The notes beneath the pieces were generated by a model, which was not told where the DNA came from, did no database searches, and was given only the letters and a program-made list of their open reading frames with translations. Of a stretch of DNA of 64,000 bases, positions 17,726 to 25,717 are shown one piece after another (position 1 is the first letter of the stretch; each line of letters opens with the position of its first letter). Where the stretch lies: assembly GCF_025465935.1 (NCBI RefSeq), contig NZ_JANLNV010000063.1, forward strand, positions 19,975 through 83,974, in the 5' to 3' direction. Both the position numbers and the translations under genes were made by a program. This DNA is from Pseudomonas sp. 7P_10.2_Bac1. Lineage in GTDB: Bacteria > Pseudomonadota > Gammaproteobacteria > Pseudomonadales > Pseudomonadaceae.

Positions 17726-18868
17726 TTAAGCGTTTTTCAATACTGTTTTAACCGCTTCTACAGAGCGCTCCACATCGGCCTTGGTCATTGCCGTAAACAT
17801 CGGCAGTGACACGATTAAACGTCCTACACGTTCGGCCACCGGCAACATCCCTTCCTTGAAACCACGCTCACGGTACAAGCTCAGCAAGTGAATCGGCGGA
17901 TAGTGGTAACCGATGCCGACGCCCAATGCTTGCATCTCTTTCATGAACGTCGCACGTGCTGGCTGGCCGTCTTTGCGCTCGGGCAAGACCAGTTGGAACA
18001 AATGCCAGTTGGTGTTGTTGAAGTCGGCCACCGGCAGCTGCGCACCGTATTCGGCTTCAAAGTCCGGACCGAAGCAGTCGAAGTAATGCTTGGCCAGCTC
18101 ACGGCGGTGAGCCGTGATGGATTCGATGTGGGCAAACTGGCCCAGGCCAATCGCCGCGGCAATGTCGGTCATGTTGAACTTGCCGCCCAGCACGTCTACG
18201 TCCAGGCCGTCAAAGCCGGTGCGGGTCACGCCTTGCAGGCGATATTTCTCAGCCAGGCGCGCTTCTTCTTCGTTGTTCAGCACCAGGCAACCGCCCTCGG
18301 ATGAGGTGATGTTTTTGTTGGCCTGGAAGCTGAATGAAACGAAGTCGCCGCGGGCGCCAATGCGCTGCCCTTGCCAGCTCGACCCTAGCGCTTGAGCGGC
18401 GTCTTCGACCACGCGCAGGTTGTGCTTTTTCGCCAGTGCGTAGAGCGCGTCCATGTCTACCGGCAAGCCCGACAGGTACACCGGAATAATGGCTTTGGTG
18501 CGTGGCGTGATGGCGGCCTCCACCTGGGCCAGGTCGATGTTGCGTGTCACTGGATCGATATCGGCAAACACCGGCGTGGCGCCGACTTCGATGATCACGT
18601 TGGCGGTGGCCACCCACGAAATAGGCGTGGTGATCACTTCATCGCCCGCACCGATACCGGCGATGCGCAGGGCGATTTCCATGGTGCAGGTACCGGAGTT
18701 GAATGTGCGCACCGGGCGACCGCCAAAGTACTCGGACAATTGCGCCTCGAACGCCTGAACCTTTGGCCCGCTGGTGATCCAGCCCGAGCGCAACACGTCG
18801 CCTACGGCAGCAATAGTGGCTTCATCAATGGTGGGTTTGGAAAACGGCAGGAAAGGCAGAGAACTCAT
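17726..18868 (-). CDS. DegT/DnrJ/EryC1/StrS family aminotransferase (ArnB-like)
   Basis: 380 residues, a PLP-dependent sugar aminotransferase by family. The N-terminus LPFSKPTIDEATIAAVGDVL and SGWITSGPKVQAFE resemble ArnB; the PLP lysine is in FSFQANKNITSSEGG, and EDAAQALGS holds the Asp that contacts the pyridine nitrogen. Start 18868 is the first position matching family N-termini. No other lipid A-arabinose or nucleotide-sugar genes adjoin it, so the substrate (a 4-keto or 3-keto nucleotide sugar) cannot be named. Unlike the arn operon, it stands alone between two repeat elements. Confidence 0.82.
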   Translation of the reverse strand: MSSLPFLPFSKPTIDEATIAAVGDVLRSGWITSGPKVQAFEAQLSEYFGGRPVRTFNSGTCTMEIALRIAGIGAGDEVITTPISWVATANVIIEVGATPVFADIDPVTRNIDLAQVEAAITPRTKAIIPVYLSGLPVDMDALYALAKKHNLRVVEDAAQALGSSWQGQRIGARGDFVSFSFQANKNITSSEGGCLVLNNEEEARLAEKYRLQGVTRTGFDGLDVDVLGGKFNMTDIAAAIGLGQFAHIESITAHRRELAKHYFDCFGPDFEAEYGAQLPVADFNNTNWHLFQLVLPERKDGQPARATFMKEMQALGVGIGYHYPPIHLLSLYRERGFKEGMLPVAERVGRLIVSLPMFTAMTKADVERSVEAVKTVLKNA

Positions 18869-18971
18869 AGAGGCTAGACGTCCGATGTGAATTTGGGTGA
18901 GTAAAGCATACCCAGCGCCTTGTTCACAGCCGGTGAAAATTCTGTATGAACGCTGAATGAAATAACCCGTA

Positions 18972-19070
18972 GTCGCTGCCGCAGGCTGTGAAGGATTGCG
19001 CAGCAATCCGTTATCTCGAAGCCGGCGCGATTACCGGCGCGATTCTTAGCGCAGCCTGCGGCAGTGACGA
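18972..19070. repeat. Inverted repeat element (GTCGCTGCCGCAGGCTG family)
   Basis: GTCGCTGCCGCAGGCTG at 18972 is mirrored by CGCAGCCTGCGGCAGTGAC ending at 19068, with inner palindromes GGATTGCGCAGCAATCC and CGCCGGTAATCGCGCCGGC-like arms. The whole can fold into a long multi-stem structure. A related motif (GCGCAGCCTGCGGCAG) occurs at 36669-36684. It lies in the otherwise empty gap between two minus-strand genes. Confidence 0.85.
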
Positions 19071-19083
19071 CACATGGTGAGCT

Positions 19084-19398
19084 TTACTCTGACGTGGCGT
19101 TTTTAACCAGAATCGCGTTGGCCAGTTCCATGTCGCTGACCTTCAGGTTCGGGTTGTCCGCACGCACTTGCTGCATCGCTGATTCAAGGTAAGGCCCGCG
19201 AATTTCGCCGTTGCTGGCAACAAAGCTACCGGCGTCATCTTGAGCGGCAATCACTTTGCGGTCTTTTTTGAACGTCAGGTAGGTCGAACCGGTTGTCGCC
19301 CCCGAAGACAGGACGTCACGCCAAAAACCATCGGCCATGACTGAGCCGACAGGCAGGGACAGCAGTGCAATAGAGGCGACAGCATATTTGAGGCGCAT
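19084..19398 (-). CDS. DUF2388 family exported protein
   Basis: 104 residues with a signal peptide (1-~22, ending SVMADG). The mature part has GFWRDVLSSGATTGSTYLTF and QDDAGSFVASNGEIRGPYLE, typical of the DUF2388 family, which is largely restricted to Pseudomonas and often occurs in tandem copies. Function unknown. The mature domain is short and without cysteines, so it is probably a small soluble periplasmic protein. RBS-like GGAGTCACCC precedes the ATG. Confidence 0.85.
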   Translation of the reverse strand: MRLKYAVASIALLSLPVGSVMADGFWRDVLSSGATTGSTYLTFKKDRKVIAAQDDAGSFVASNGEIRGPYLESAMQQVRADNPNLKVSDMELANAILVKNATSE

Positions 19399-19463
19399 GA
19401 TGGGTGACTCCGAATAAGTTAGTTCCCTGTTTGATTGTAGATGTAGATAGGGAGTTCCCTACG

Positions 19464-19913
19464 TTATGACACCCGCTCCACGCTTAACACGGTGCCGTTT
19501 TGGGCGGTTACACGCACAGGGGTGCCGACTTCTGCGTCAGGTCCGACTGCCATCCAGACACCATCACCGACTTTGATCTTGCCCCGGCCTTCCACAATGG
19601 CTTGCTGCACGATAAACGTGCGACCGATCAACTCGTGCCCGCGACTGTTCAGTTCAGGTTGGTTGCTGTTGGCGATGGTGTTGCGCTGGCGTTTCCACCA
19701 CAACACCGCTGTGAGGATTGCCAGTATGCCGAACAGGGGCAATTGCAGCGCCCAGGACAAGGCGGGAATCATAAATGTCACGGCCCCGACGATAAGGCCC
19801 GCAATGCCCACCCAAAGCAGATAACCGCCGGCACCAAACACTTCCAGGATCAATAGAATCGTGCCCAGCGCCAGCCAGTCCCAGTAGCTCAGGTTTTGCA
19901 TGAACTCCCACAT
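19464..19913 (-). CDS. NfeD-like membrane protein
   Basis: 149 residues: two or three hydrophobic helices in the first half (WLALGTILLILEVFGAGGYLLWVG, then VGAVTFMIPALSWALQLPLFGILAIL) and a C-terminal OB-fold-like domain (GRGKIKVGDGVWMAVGPDAEVG). This is the short NfeD form without the ClpP-like protease domain. Such genes are nearly always next to an SPFH/stomatin gene, as here, where the SPFH gene lies three bases upstream. The pair probably forms a membrane microdomain or quality-control complex. Confidence 0.9.
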   Translation of the reverse strand: MWEFMQNLSYWDWLALGTILLILEVFGAGGYLLWVGIAGLIVGAVTFMIPALSWALQLPLFGILAILTAVLWWKRQRNTIANSNQPELNSRGHELIGRTFIVQQAIVEGRGKIKVGDGVWMAVGPDAEVGTPVRVTAQNGTVLSVERVS

Positions 19914-19916
19914 GCA

Positions 19917-20837
19917 TCAGGCCTTTTTGTTATCGAAGGTCGCTTTGACGATTTCGCCGATACCCCCGACTGCACCGATGACCTGACTGGCTTCCAGTGG
20001 CATCAAGATGACCTTGCTGTTGTCGGCAGAGGCCAGTTGGCCCAGTGCATCGATGTATTTTTGTGCGACAAAGTAATTGATTGCCTGCACGTTGCCCGTG
20101 GCAATGGCTTCGGAAACCACTTGCGTTGCCCTGGCTTCTGCTTCGGCCTGACGTTCGCGGGCTTCTGATTCGAGAAACGCTGCCTGGCGGCCACCTTCGG
20201 CTTCGAGGATCTGCGCCTGTTTTTTACCTTCAGCGGTCAAGATGGCGGAGGCGCGCAGGCCCTCAGCTTCAAGAATTTGTGCGCGCTTGATCCGCTCGGC
20301 TTTCATTTGTCCGGACATGGCGGCCATCAGATCGGCCGGAGGGCTGATGTCTTTTATTTCGATACGGGTGATCTTGATGCCCCACGGTGCGGTGGCTTCA
20401 TCGACCGTGCGCAGAAGCTTTTCATTGATACCGTCACGCTGGCTCAGCATCGCGTCCAGCTCCATGGAGCCGAGCACGGTACGGATGTTGGTTTGCAGCA
20501 AGTTGCGAATGGCGTGTTCGAGGTTATTGACCTCATAGGCGGCTTGCGCCGTGTTGACGACCTGAAAGAAGCACACGGCATCGATTTGAACGGTGGCGTT
20601 GTCGGCGGTGATGACTTCTTGAGGCGGGATATCGAGCACGCTCTCCATCACATTGATCTTGCGTCCGATACGATCCATCACCGGGATGATGATGTTGAGG
20701 CCCGGTTTTAGCGTGTTGGTGTAGCGTCCGAAGCGCTCAACCGTCCACTGATAACCTTGCGGTACGACCTTGAAACCCATGAAAAGCAGGGCAATGGCCA
20801 AAGCGACAAATAACAGGACAACAGTACCCACTTGCAT
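19917..20837 (-). CDS. SPFH/band 7 family protein (QmcA/stomatin-like)
   Basis: 306 residues. An N-terminal membrane anchor ([20 protein letters not shown]) is followed by the SPFH domain ([38 protein letters not shown]) and a long Ala/Glu/Arg-rich coiled coil (~residues 190-270, [20 protein letters not shown]). Start 20837 is chosen because AAGGA sits six bases upstream; ATG 20843 would abut that site. SPFH proteins oligomerise on membranes and often regulate FtsH-type proteolysis. Likely co-transcribed with the NfeD gene. Confidence 0.92.
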   Translation of the reverse strand: MQVGTVVLLFVALAIALLFMGFKVVPQGYQWTVERFGRYTNTLKPGLNIIIPVMDRIGRKINVMESVLDIPPQEVITADNATVQIDAVCFFQVVNTAQAAYEVNNLEHAIRNLLQTNIRTVLGSMELDAMLSQRDGINEKLLRTVDEATAPWGIKITRIEIKDISPPADLMAAMSGQMKAERIKRAQILEAEGLRASAILTAEGKKQAQILEAEGGRQAAFLESEARERQAEAEARATQVVSEAIATGNVQAINYFVAQKYIDALGQLASADNSKVILMPLEASQVIGAVGGIGEIVKATFDNKKA

Positions 20838-20931
20838 AACCATTCCTTGTCTGGATGTGTGAGAGCTATAAGCGGGCCAAAGTTTAACCATCAAGCCAAA
20901 TGCAAACTGATTAAATAATAGACAAAACAAT

Positions 20932-22701
20932 TCAACATGCAGGTGTTACGCGCAATGTTTCAGCCAGAGTGGTCATGCCGGCGGTCACTTTTTGTGCAGC
21001 TGCCACCCGCAAAGGCCGCATGCCTTCACTGCAGGCTTCGCGGCGCAGGGCCGTGATATCGGTTTGCGGATTGATCAGTGCCTTCAGGCGGTCACTCATC
21101 AGCATGATTTCGTAGACGCCGGCCCGCCCGCAATAACCCGTGCCTCGACACTCCAGGCAGCCATTGGCCCGCCAGGCATGCGCAGGGGGTGTAGTGAGCG
21201 GGTCGGGCGCCAAGCCCTGCCAGTCGTGCGCGAGCATGGGCTGCTCGGTCTTGCACTCCGGGCACAATGTGCGGACAAGCCGCTGGGCCATCACGCCCAG
21301 CAATGTGGCCTTGATCAGATAAGGCGCAACGCCCAGTTCTTGCAGGCGGCTGATCGCACTGGGGGCGTCGTTGGTGTGCAGGGTGGACAGCACCAGGTGC
21401 CCGGTCAGGGCTGCCTGAATGGCAACTTCGGCGGTTTCCAGGTCGCGGATCTCGCCCAGCATGATGATGTCGGGGTCCTGGCGCAGCAGGGCTCGCACCC
21501 CGCTGGCGAAACTCAGGTCGATGTTGGCGTGGACCTGCATCTGATTGAACGCCGGTTCAATCATTTCGATCGGGTCTTCAAGGGTGCACAGGTTGACCTG
21601 CGGGGTGGCCAGTTGCTTGAGCGTGGCGTACAAGGTGCTGGTTTTGCCGGAGCCAGTCGGCCCGGTGATCAGGATGATGCCGTTGGGCTGGCGGATCATC
21701 TGCTCCCAGCGCTGCAGGTCTTCGCCGTCAAAGCCCAGTTGATCGAAGCTTTTGAGCACCACCTGCGGATCGAAAATACGCATCACCAGTTTTTCGCCAA
21801 AGGCGGTTGGCAAGGTGGCGAGGCGCAGCTCCACTTCGGTTCCGGCCGGAGTTTTGGTTTTCAGCCGACCGTCCTGGGGTTTGCGTTTTTCGGCGACATT
21901 CATCCGCCCCAGGCTCTTGAGGCGGCTGACGATGGCCACCGTGACGTGCGGTGGGAACTGGTAGACCTGATGCAAGAGGCCATCGATGCGAAAGCGCACG
22001 CCGCCCTGTTCGCGACGGGGTTCGATGTGGATATCGCTGGCCCGCTGCTCAAAGGCGTACTGAAAAAGCCAGTCGACGATATTCACAATGTGCGCATCGT
22101 TGGCGTCGGGTTCCTGGCCGCCGCCGCTCAGGGTCAACACTTGTTCCAGGTCGGTTGAGTGGCTGGTTTTTTGATCAAGCAGCGCGGCCCCGCTCACCGA
22201 TTTGGCCAGTTGGTAAAACTCCGCGTTTAGCCGCTGGATCTCCAGCGGATTGGCAATCACCCGCTTGATCGGGCGCTTGAGCAAGTGTTTGAGGTCTGCC
22301 TCCCAGCGGCTGACCCAGGGTTGGGCGCTGGCAATAGTGATGGCGTGCTCATCGGCTGCCACGGCCAGGATCTTGTGGCGCTGGGCGAAGGCAAACGACA
22401 TCAGCCCGGTTACCGTTGCGGCATCGATCTTCAGCGGGTCGAGGCGCAGGTAAGGTTGCGCGAATTGCGCGGCGAGCCAGGCGGTCAGGGTTTCAAGGTC
22501 CAGGGTCTTGCCGGGGCGGGCAGGGTCTTCCAAGTGCTGATTGGCCAGAAACACCAGTGGATGCACATCGCTATTGAGCGGGTCGCGACTGCGGATCAAT
22601 GCCTGCTCCGCACAGCCAGGGAGCAGGCGGCCTTGTGCGAGCAGGACGGGTAACAGTTGCTTGAGGGTGAGCCACTGGTCATGAGGCGGGGCATTGCGCA
22701 T
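20932..22701 (-). CDS. GspE/PulE/PilB-type secretion ATPase (orphan)
   Basis: 589 residues, a type II secretion or type IV pilus assembly ATPase. An N-terminal GspE-N domain (~1-160) precedes the ATPase core with Walker [16 protein letters not shown], Walker [20 protein letters not shown] and the His box [15 protein letters not shown]. Near the C-terminus is the tetracysteine zinc site (CPEC and [11 protein letters not shown]). It is complete, but no secretin, pseudopilin or inner-membrane platform genes flank it. It may serve a system encoded elsewhere or be a divergent PilB paralogue. A conserved ACT-like gene lies 111 bases upstream. Confidence 0.88.
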   Translation of the reverse strand: MRNAPPHDQWLTLKQLLPVLLAQGRLLPGCAEQALIRSRDPLNSDVHPLVFLANQHLEDPARPGKTLDLETLTAWLAAQFAQPYLRLDPLKIDAATVTGLMSFAFAQRHKILAVAADEHAITIASAQPWVSRWEADLKHLLKRPIKRVIANPLEIQRLNAEFYQLAKSVSGAALLDQKTSHSTDLEQVLTLSGGGQEPDANDAHIVNIVDWLFQYAFEQRASDIHIEPRREQGGVRFRIDGLLHQVYQFPPHVTVAIVSRLKSLGRMNVAEKRKPQDGRLKTKTPAGTEVELRLATLPTAFGEKLVMRIFDPQVVLKSFDQLGFDGEDLQRWEQMIRQPNGIILITGPTGSGKTSTLYATLKQLATPQVNLCTLEDPIEMIEPAFNQMQVHANIDLSFASGVRALLRQDPDIIMLGEIRDLETAEVAIQAALTGHLVLSTLHTNDAPSAISRLQELGVAPYLIKATLLGVMAQRLVRTLCPECKTEQPMLAHDWQGLAPDPLTTPPAHAWRANGCLECRGTGYCGRAGVYEIMLMSDRLKALINPQTDITALRREACSEGMRPLRVAAAQKVTAGMTTLAETLRVTPAC

Positions 22702-22812
22702 GGACAGCTCCTGGGGACGTCTTCAAACACCAGCGCAGACGTATCCTTGTCTGCGTTGTGTGAAGCCTAGTCACCCTGGGCTGATCATGGCCGGGGCAAT
22801 CGTTGCGGGCTG

Positions 22813-23139
22813 TTACCCGGTTAGTGCGGACCTGGCCGGTTGAGCGGGTTCCAGCGTCATGTCGAACACGCTGATCAGATTGCGTAATTTTTCGCCAATT
22901 ACCTGAGCGCGGTGCCAGCTTTGTTCATCGCTGACAATTTCAATGCTGAAACTGTCTTCATCACGCATTACTTCAACCTGCTGAGGGATGAGCTGCTGCA
23001 AGGCAAACAGATTCAAAATCCGGCACAGCACATCGGCTTCTGCTTCTGCCTGGATGATAAACCGCACGGCACACGGCGCTGCATGGCTGGCCCAGACATC
23101 GGGGCGGGTTGAGGGATGGACGGCTTCCAGAGGCGACAT
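22813..23139 (-). CDS. Conserved small protein with ACT-like fold
   Basis: 108 residues. The middle reads RFIIQAEAEADVLCRILNLFALQQLIPQQVEV followed by DSFSIEIVSDEQ, a beta-alpha-beta-beta pattern seen in ACT-type amino-acid-binding domains and the small subunit of acetohydroxyacid synthase. No catalytic domain is present. It lies between a secretion ATPase and a divergent Lrp-family regulator; since Lrp proteins also sense amino acids through a similar fold, a ligand-sensing role is conceivable but unproven. Confidence 0.5.
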   Translation of the reverse strand: MSPLEAVHPSTRPDVWASHAAPCAVRFIIQAEAEADVLCRILNLFALQQLIPQQVEVMRDEDSFSIEIVSDEQSWHRAQVIGEKLRNLISVFDMTLEPAQPARSALTG

Positions 23140-23266
23140 GCAATTACTCCTGATTAGGCTGGAGAAATATTTACACGTCGGACGGGGTTTTTTTTATCTA
23201 AGATGTATCGATTAAGCGAAAGAAAGACTTATTCAAGTCGCGACTAAATTATCCATAGGTATTTTT

Positions 23267-23734
23267 ATGCAAGGTGACCTCGACGCGTATGACCGGCGCA
23301 TTCTCGCGCTTGTGCAAGAAGACGCTTCATTGTCCAGCGCACAGATTGCCGAACAGGTGGGGTTGTCACAATCGCCTTGCTGGCGGCGCATTCAGCGGAT
23401 GAAAGACGAAGGCATTATTCGCGGGCAAGTGACTCTGCTGGACCGCAAGAAAATCGGTCTCAACACGCAGATTTTTGCCGAGATCAAACTGAACGCTCAC
23501 GGGCGCTCCAACTTCACCGAATTTACCGATGCGATTCGCGGTTTTCCCGAGGTGCTGGAGTGTTATGTGCTGATGGGCGCAGTGGATTTTTTACTGCGCA
23601 TTGTTACGGCGGACATCGAGGCTTATGAGCGCTTCTTTTTCGAGAAGTTGTCGATGGTGCCGGGCATTCAAGAAGTGAACTCGATCGTCGCGTTGTCTGA
23701 GATCAAATCCACCACGTGCTTGCCGGTTCAATGA
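23267..23734 (+). CDS. Lrp/AsnC family transcriptional regulator
   Basis: 155 residues. An N-terminal winged helix (DAYDRRILALVQEDASLSSAQIAEQVGLSQSPCWRRIQRM) is followed by the RAM/AsnC ligand domain (GFPEVLECYVLMGAVDFLLRIVTADIEAYERF). It should bind DNA as a dimer or octamer and respond to an amino acid. The closest-looking members are the Lrp group that activate amino-acid catabolism. Divergent from the ACT-like gene with an AT-rich 127-base spacer that likely holds its operator. Target genes cannot be inferred here. Confidence 0.88.
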   Translation: MQGDLDAYDRRILALVQEDASLSSAQIAEQVGLSQSPCWRRIQRMKDEGIIRGQVTLLDRKKIGLNTQIFAEIKLNAHGRSNFTEFTDAIRGFPEVLECYVLMGAVDFLLRIVTADIEAYERFFFEKLSMVPGIQEVNSIVALSEIKSTTCLPVQ

Positions 23735-23747
23735 ATGGCGTGCAAAA

Positions 23748-23776
23748 AAAATGGCCTTCGCGAGGAAGGCCATTTT
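23748..23776. terminator. Bidirectional intrinsic terminator
   Basis: AAAATGGCCTT-CGCGAGG-AAGGCCATTTT gives an 11-pair stem. A-tract on the left and T-tract on the right allow termination of the lrp-like gene (+) and of the tiny membrane peptide gene (-). Confidence 0.85.
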
Positions 23777-23786
23777 CAAGCAGCTG

Positions 23787-23861
23787 TCAGTGAACGAACA
23801 GCGCAATCAGGATGATGATCGGGATAGGGATACCGAGAAAGAACAATAGAATCGAGCGCAT
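23787..23861 (-). CDS. 24-residue hydrophobic membrane peptide
   Basis: A minus-strand frame of 24 codons starting MRSILLFFLGIPIPI and ending ALFVH. Almost all residues are hydrophobic with a Pro-Ile-Pro motif, so it is a single short membrane helix. A well-placed GGAG lies seven to eight bases upstream of the ATG, and the terminator at 23748-23776 directly follows the stop. It starts 15 bases downstream of the end of the following membrane-protein gene and so probably shares its transcript. I recall near-identical very short proteins in other Proteobacteria, often unannotated. Confidence 0.65.
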   Translation of the reverse strand: MRSILLFFLGIPIPIIILIALFVH

Positions 23862-23876
23862 TTTTATTCTCCAGAG

Positions 23877-24794
23877 TTAACGGTCATTGCCGGTTGTGAG
23901 GTAGGTCACGGCATCGCGACGGCGACCACCGAAGGTTGCACACAGGCTGGCAAAGAACGCGCCCAGCAGCAGTGTGATAAAGGCCCACAAGGTGCTCCAG
24001 GCGGCAGCTTTGGCGGCCACGTCAGCCGCTTCCTTGGCTTTGACCTTGGCGTCTTCGATGGCCTGATGTGCTTTGCCATAGACTTGGTCAATGCGTTGCT
24101 CGGCTTCAGGCTGAGTCAGGTTGGTCCGCTGGGCAATGATTTGCGCCAGGTAGCCGCGATCGTCAGCATTCAGTTCGCCGTCCTGCAGGCCGCGAACCAG
24201 AATACGGCTGACAACCCCGCGTACATCCTCCTCACTCAAAGACGTGCCGTTTTCATTGCGGAACAGGCTGTCGATGTAATAGTTCGGGCCTTTGTCTTCT
24301 TTGCGCATGTGCTCGCCGGCTGCACTGGCTGCGCTGCCCACTGCGGAGGCCGCGCCGGAAGCCACGTTGGCCGACGCCTGAACGCCGCTACCAATAGCGC
24401 TGCTCAGGGAACTTGCGATCAGCACGGCGGAGACGAGCGTGGCCACAGCCCACGACAAAAAGCCGTGTGCGGTGTCGCGAAAGTACACTTCATCGCCGTG
24501 CATGCTGGACCATTTGACCCGCAGGCGCCCCGCCAGATAACCGCCCATGCCTGAGGCAATGATTTGCGTCAGGGCCAGCCAGATAATTGCGGTGAAGCCC
24601 AGCGCTTTGGCGCCTACACCTTCATCGGCCCACGGTGAAATGGCCGAAAAGCCCAATCCGGCACCCAATAAAACCAGCAGTAGAGAGAGTGAAGCCGCGG
24701 CGGCGGCACCCGCAAAAATGGCGGCCCAAGACACGCCTGATTGGTTGGAGGAATCCTGCGGGGCAGGTGGATAGTGCTCTGTCGTCCCGATCAT
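23877..24794 (-). CDS. Multi-pass membrane protein of unknown function
   Basis: 305 residues. Three clusters of hydrophobic helices are visible: ~20-48 and 60-85 (WAAIFAGAAAAASLSLLLVLL; FTAIIWLALTQIIASGMGGY), ~115-140 (FLSWAVATLVSAVLIASSL) and a last one at ~270-292 (TLWAFITLLLGAFFASL). Between them is a long soluble Ala-rich helical part containing a SHOCT-like or heptad region (EAEQRIDQVYGKAHQAIEDAK). Similar proteins are sometimes labelled PhnA-like, without evidence. Start 24794 fits an upstream CAGGAG. The region before it holds no operator I can identify. Confidence 0.65.
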   Translation of the reverse strand: MIGTTEHYPPAPQDSSNQSGVSWAAIFAGAAAAASLSLLLVLLGAGLGFSAISPWADEGVGAKALGFTAIIWLALTQIIASGMGGYLAGRLRVKWSSMHGDEVYFRDTAHGFLSWAVATLVSAVLIASSLSSAIGSGVQASANVASGAASAVGSAASAAGEHMRKEDKGPNYYIDSLFRNENGTSLSEEDVRGVVSRILVRGLQDGELNADDRGYLAQIIAQRTNLTQPEAEQRIDQVYGKAHQAIEDAKVKAKEAADVAAKAAAWSTLWAFITLLLGAFFASLCATFGGRRRDAVTYLTTGNDR

Positions 24795-25006
24795 TATTGT
24801 TGTGCTCCTGAAATGAAATGAGGTGCAGCCTTCATTCAAGGAATTGCAGGGGGCATGCCAAGACCGATTTGCCAGTGAACTCTTTATATTTCAACGAGAT
24901 AGGATTTAGACCGAAAACACCAATCATGCAGCCTGCATGATTCAGGCAAATGCAAGCGGGCGTAATGCACTGGCACGGGGGAGACGGCGTGGCCGCGAGC
25001 CATTGA

Positions 25007-25032
25007 AAACGGGAGACCGTGGTCTCCCGTTT
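25007..25032 (-). terminator. Intrinsic terminator of the glycine-zipper gene
   Basis: AAACGGGAGACC-GT-GGTCTCCCGTTT is a perfect 12-pair stem lying eight bases beyond the stop codon, with a short T run on the minus strand. The rest of the 24840-25006 gap shows nothing else I can support. Confidence 0.8.
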
Positions 25033-25039
25033 GGGGGTG

Positions 25040-25492
25040 TCAGTGGTGACGGTGTTTTCTTTTCTTGTGATGACCGTAGGCATGACCGCGGCCTCGGTGG
25101 TCATCGCGGTCGTAGCGACGATCGTTGGCGTCGCTTTTATTACCCATGTAGTTACCCAGTGCACCTCCAGCCGCACCGCCCGCAGCCGAACCAACCAGTG
25201 CGCCAGTGCTGCCGCCGGCTCCGCGCCCCAGCACGTTGCCCCCTGCCGCGCCCAGTGCGCCACCGATTGCCGCTTCGCCACGGTTGCGCTTATCGGCCCC
25301 CACGGCACTGCCTGCCGCGCCACCCACGCCTGCACCAATGGTTGAACCGGTCGAGCCGCCCAACTGCTGGCCGACTACGGCGCCCAGCACCCCGCCTAAT
25401 GCGCCGCCCACACCGGCTTCGGTGGTGCCACCGGCTGAGGCAACGCCACTGACCAGGCCAAGGGACAACAAGAGAATCGAGGGGAGCTTCAT
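25040..25492 (-). CDS. Glycine-zipper outer-membrane-type protein
   Basis: 150 residues. A signal peptide (1-~20, ending GVASAGG) precedes a long Gly/Ala repeat region with GxxxG spacing (VGGALGGVLGAVVGQQLGG, then GAAGSAVGADK, GGALGAAGGNVLG and GSAAGGAAGGALG), typical of glycine-zipper membrane-inserting domains. The C-terminus is strongly charged and His-rich (DRRYDRDDHRGRGHAYGHHKKRKHRHH region), which could bind metals or acidic surfaces. No lipobox cysteine. Likely an envelope protein; function unknown. Confidence 0.75.
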   Translation of the reverse strand: MKLPSILLLSLGLVSGVASAGGTTEAGVGGALGGVLGAVVGQQLGGSTGSTIGAGVGGAAGSAVGADKRNRGEAAIGGALGAAGGNVLGRGAGGSTGALVGSAAGGAAGGALGNYMGNKSDANDRRYDRDDHRGRGHAYGHHKKRKHRHH

Positions 25493-25649
25493 GGGTGAGC
25501 CTCAAAAGAATGACGGCGCGATCCTGAGGCTGGAGGGGGAGGGTTACAATCGGAATCCGACCAGTAACACGAGTTATATGAATTTACATAACTTGTTGTT
25601 TTTGTTGAGGAACTTAATGTTTTTTCGTGGGTCTGTTTGTGGTTCAGAC

Positions 25650-25680
25650 AGGCCAATTTCTACGGAAATTGGCCTTTTTT
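25650..25680 (+). terminator. Intrinsic terminator with no upstream plus-strand gene
   Basis: AGGCCAATTTC-TACG-GAAATTGGCC followed by TTTTTT. It faces plus-strand transcription, but no plus-strand gene precedes it within two kilobases. It may end a small RNA transcribed from the 25500-25650 spacer; TACAAT at 25545 is one possible -10 box, without a good -35. Confidence 0.75.
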
Positions 25681-25717
25681 GTGCCTGGAAATAAAAGGTA
25701 TTCGTACAGCGCTAGGG

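Noticed and set aside
20838..20930. N-terminal extension of the SPFH protein
   Set aside because: No ribosome site; a good site precedes the ATG at 20837, and the extension is not typical of the family.
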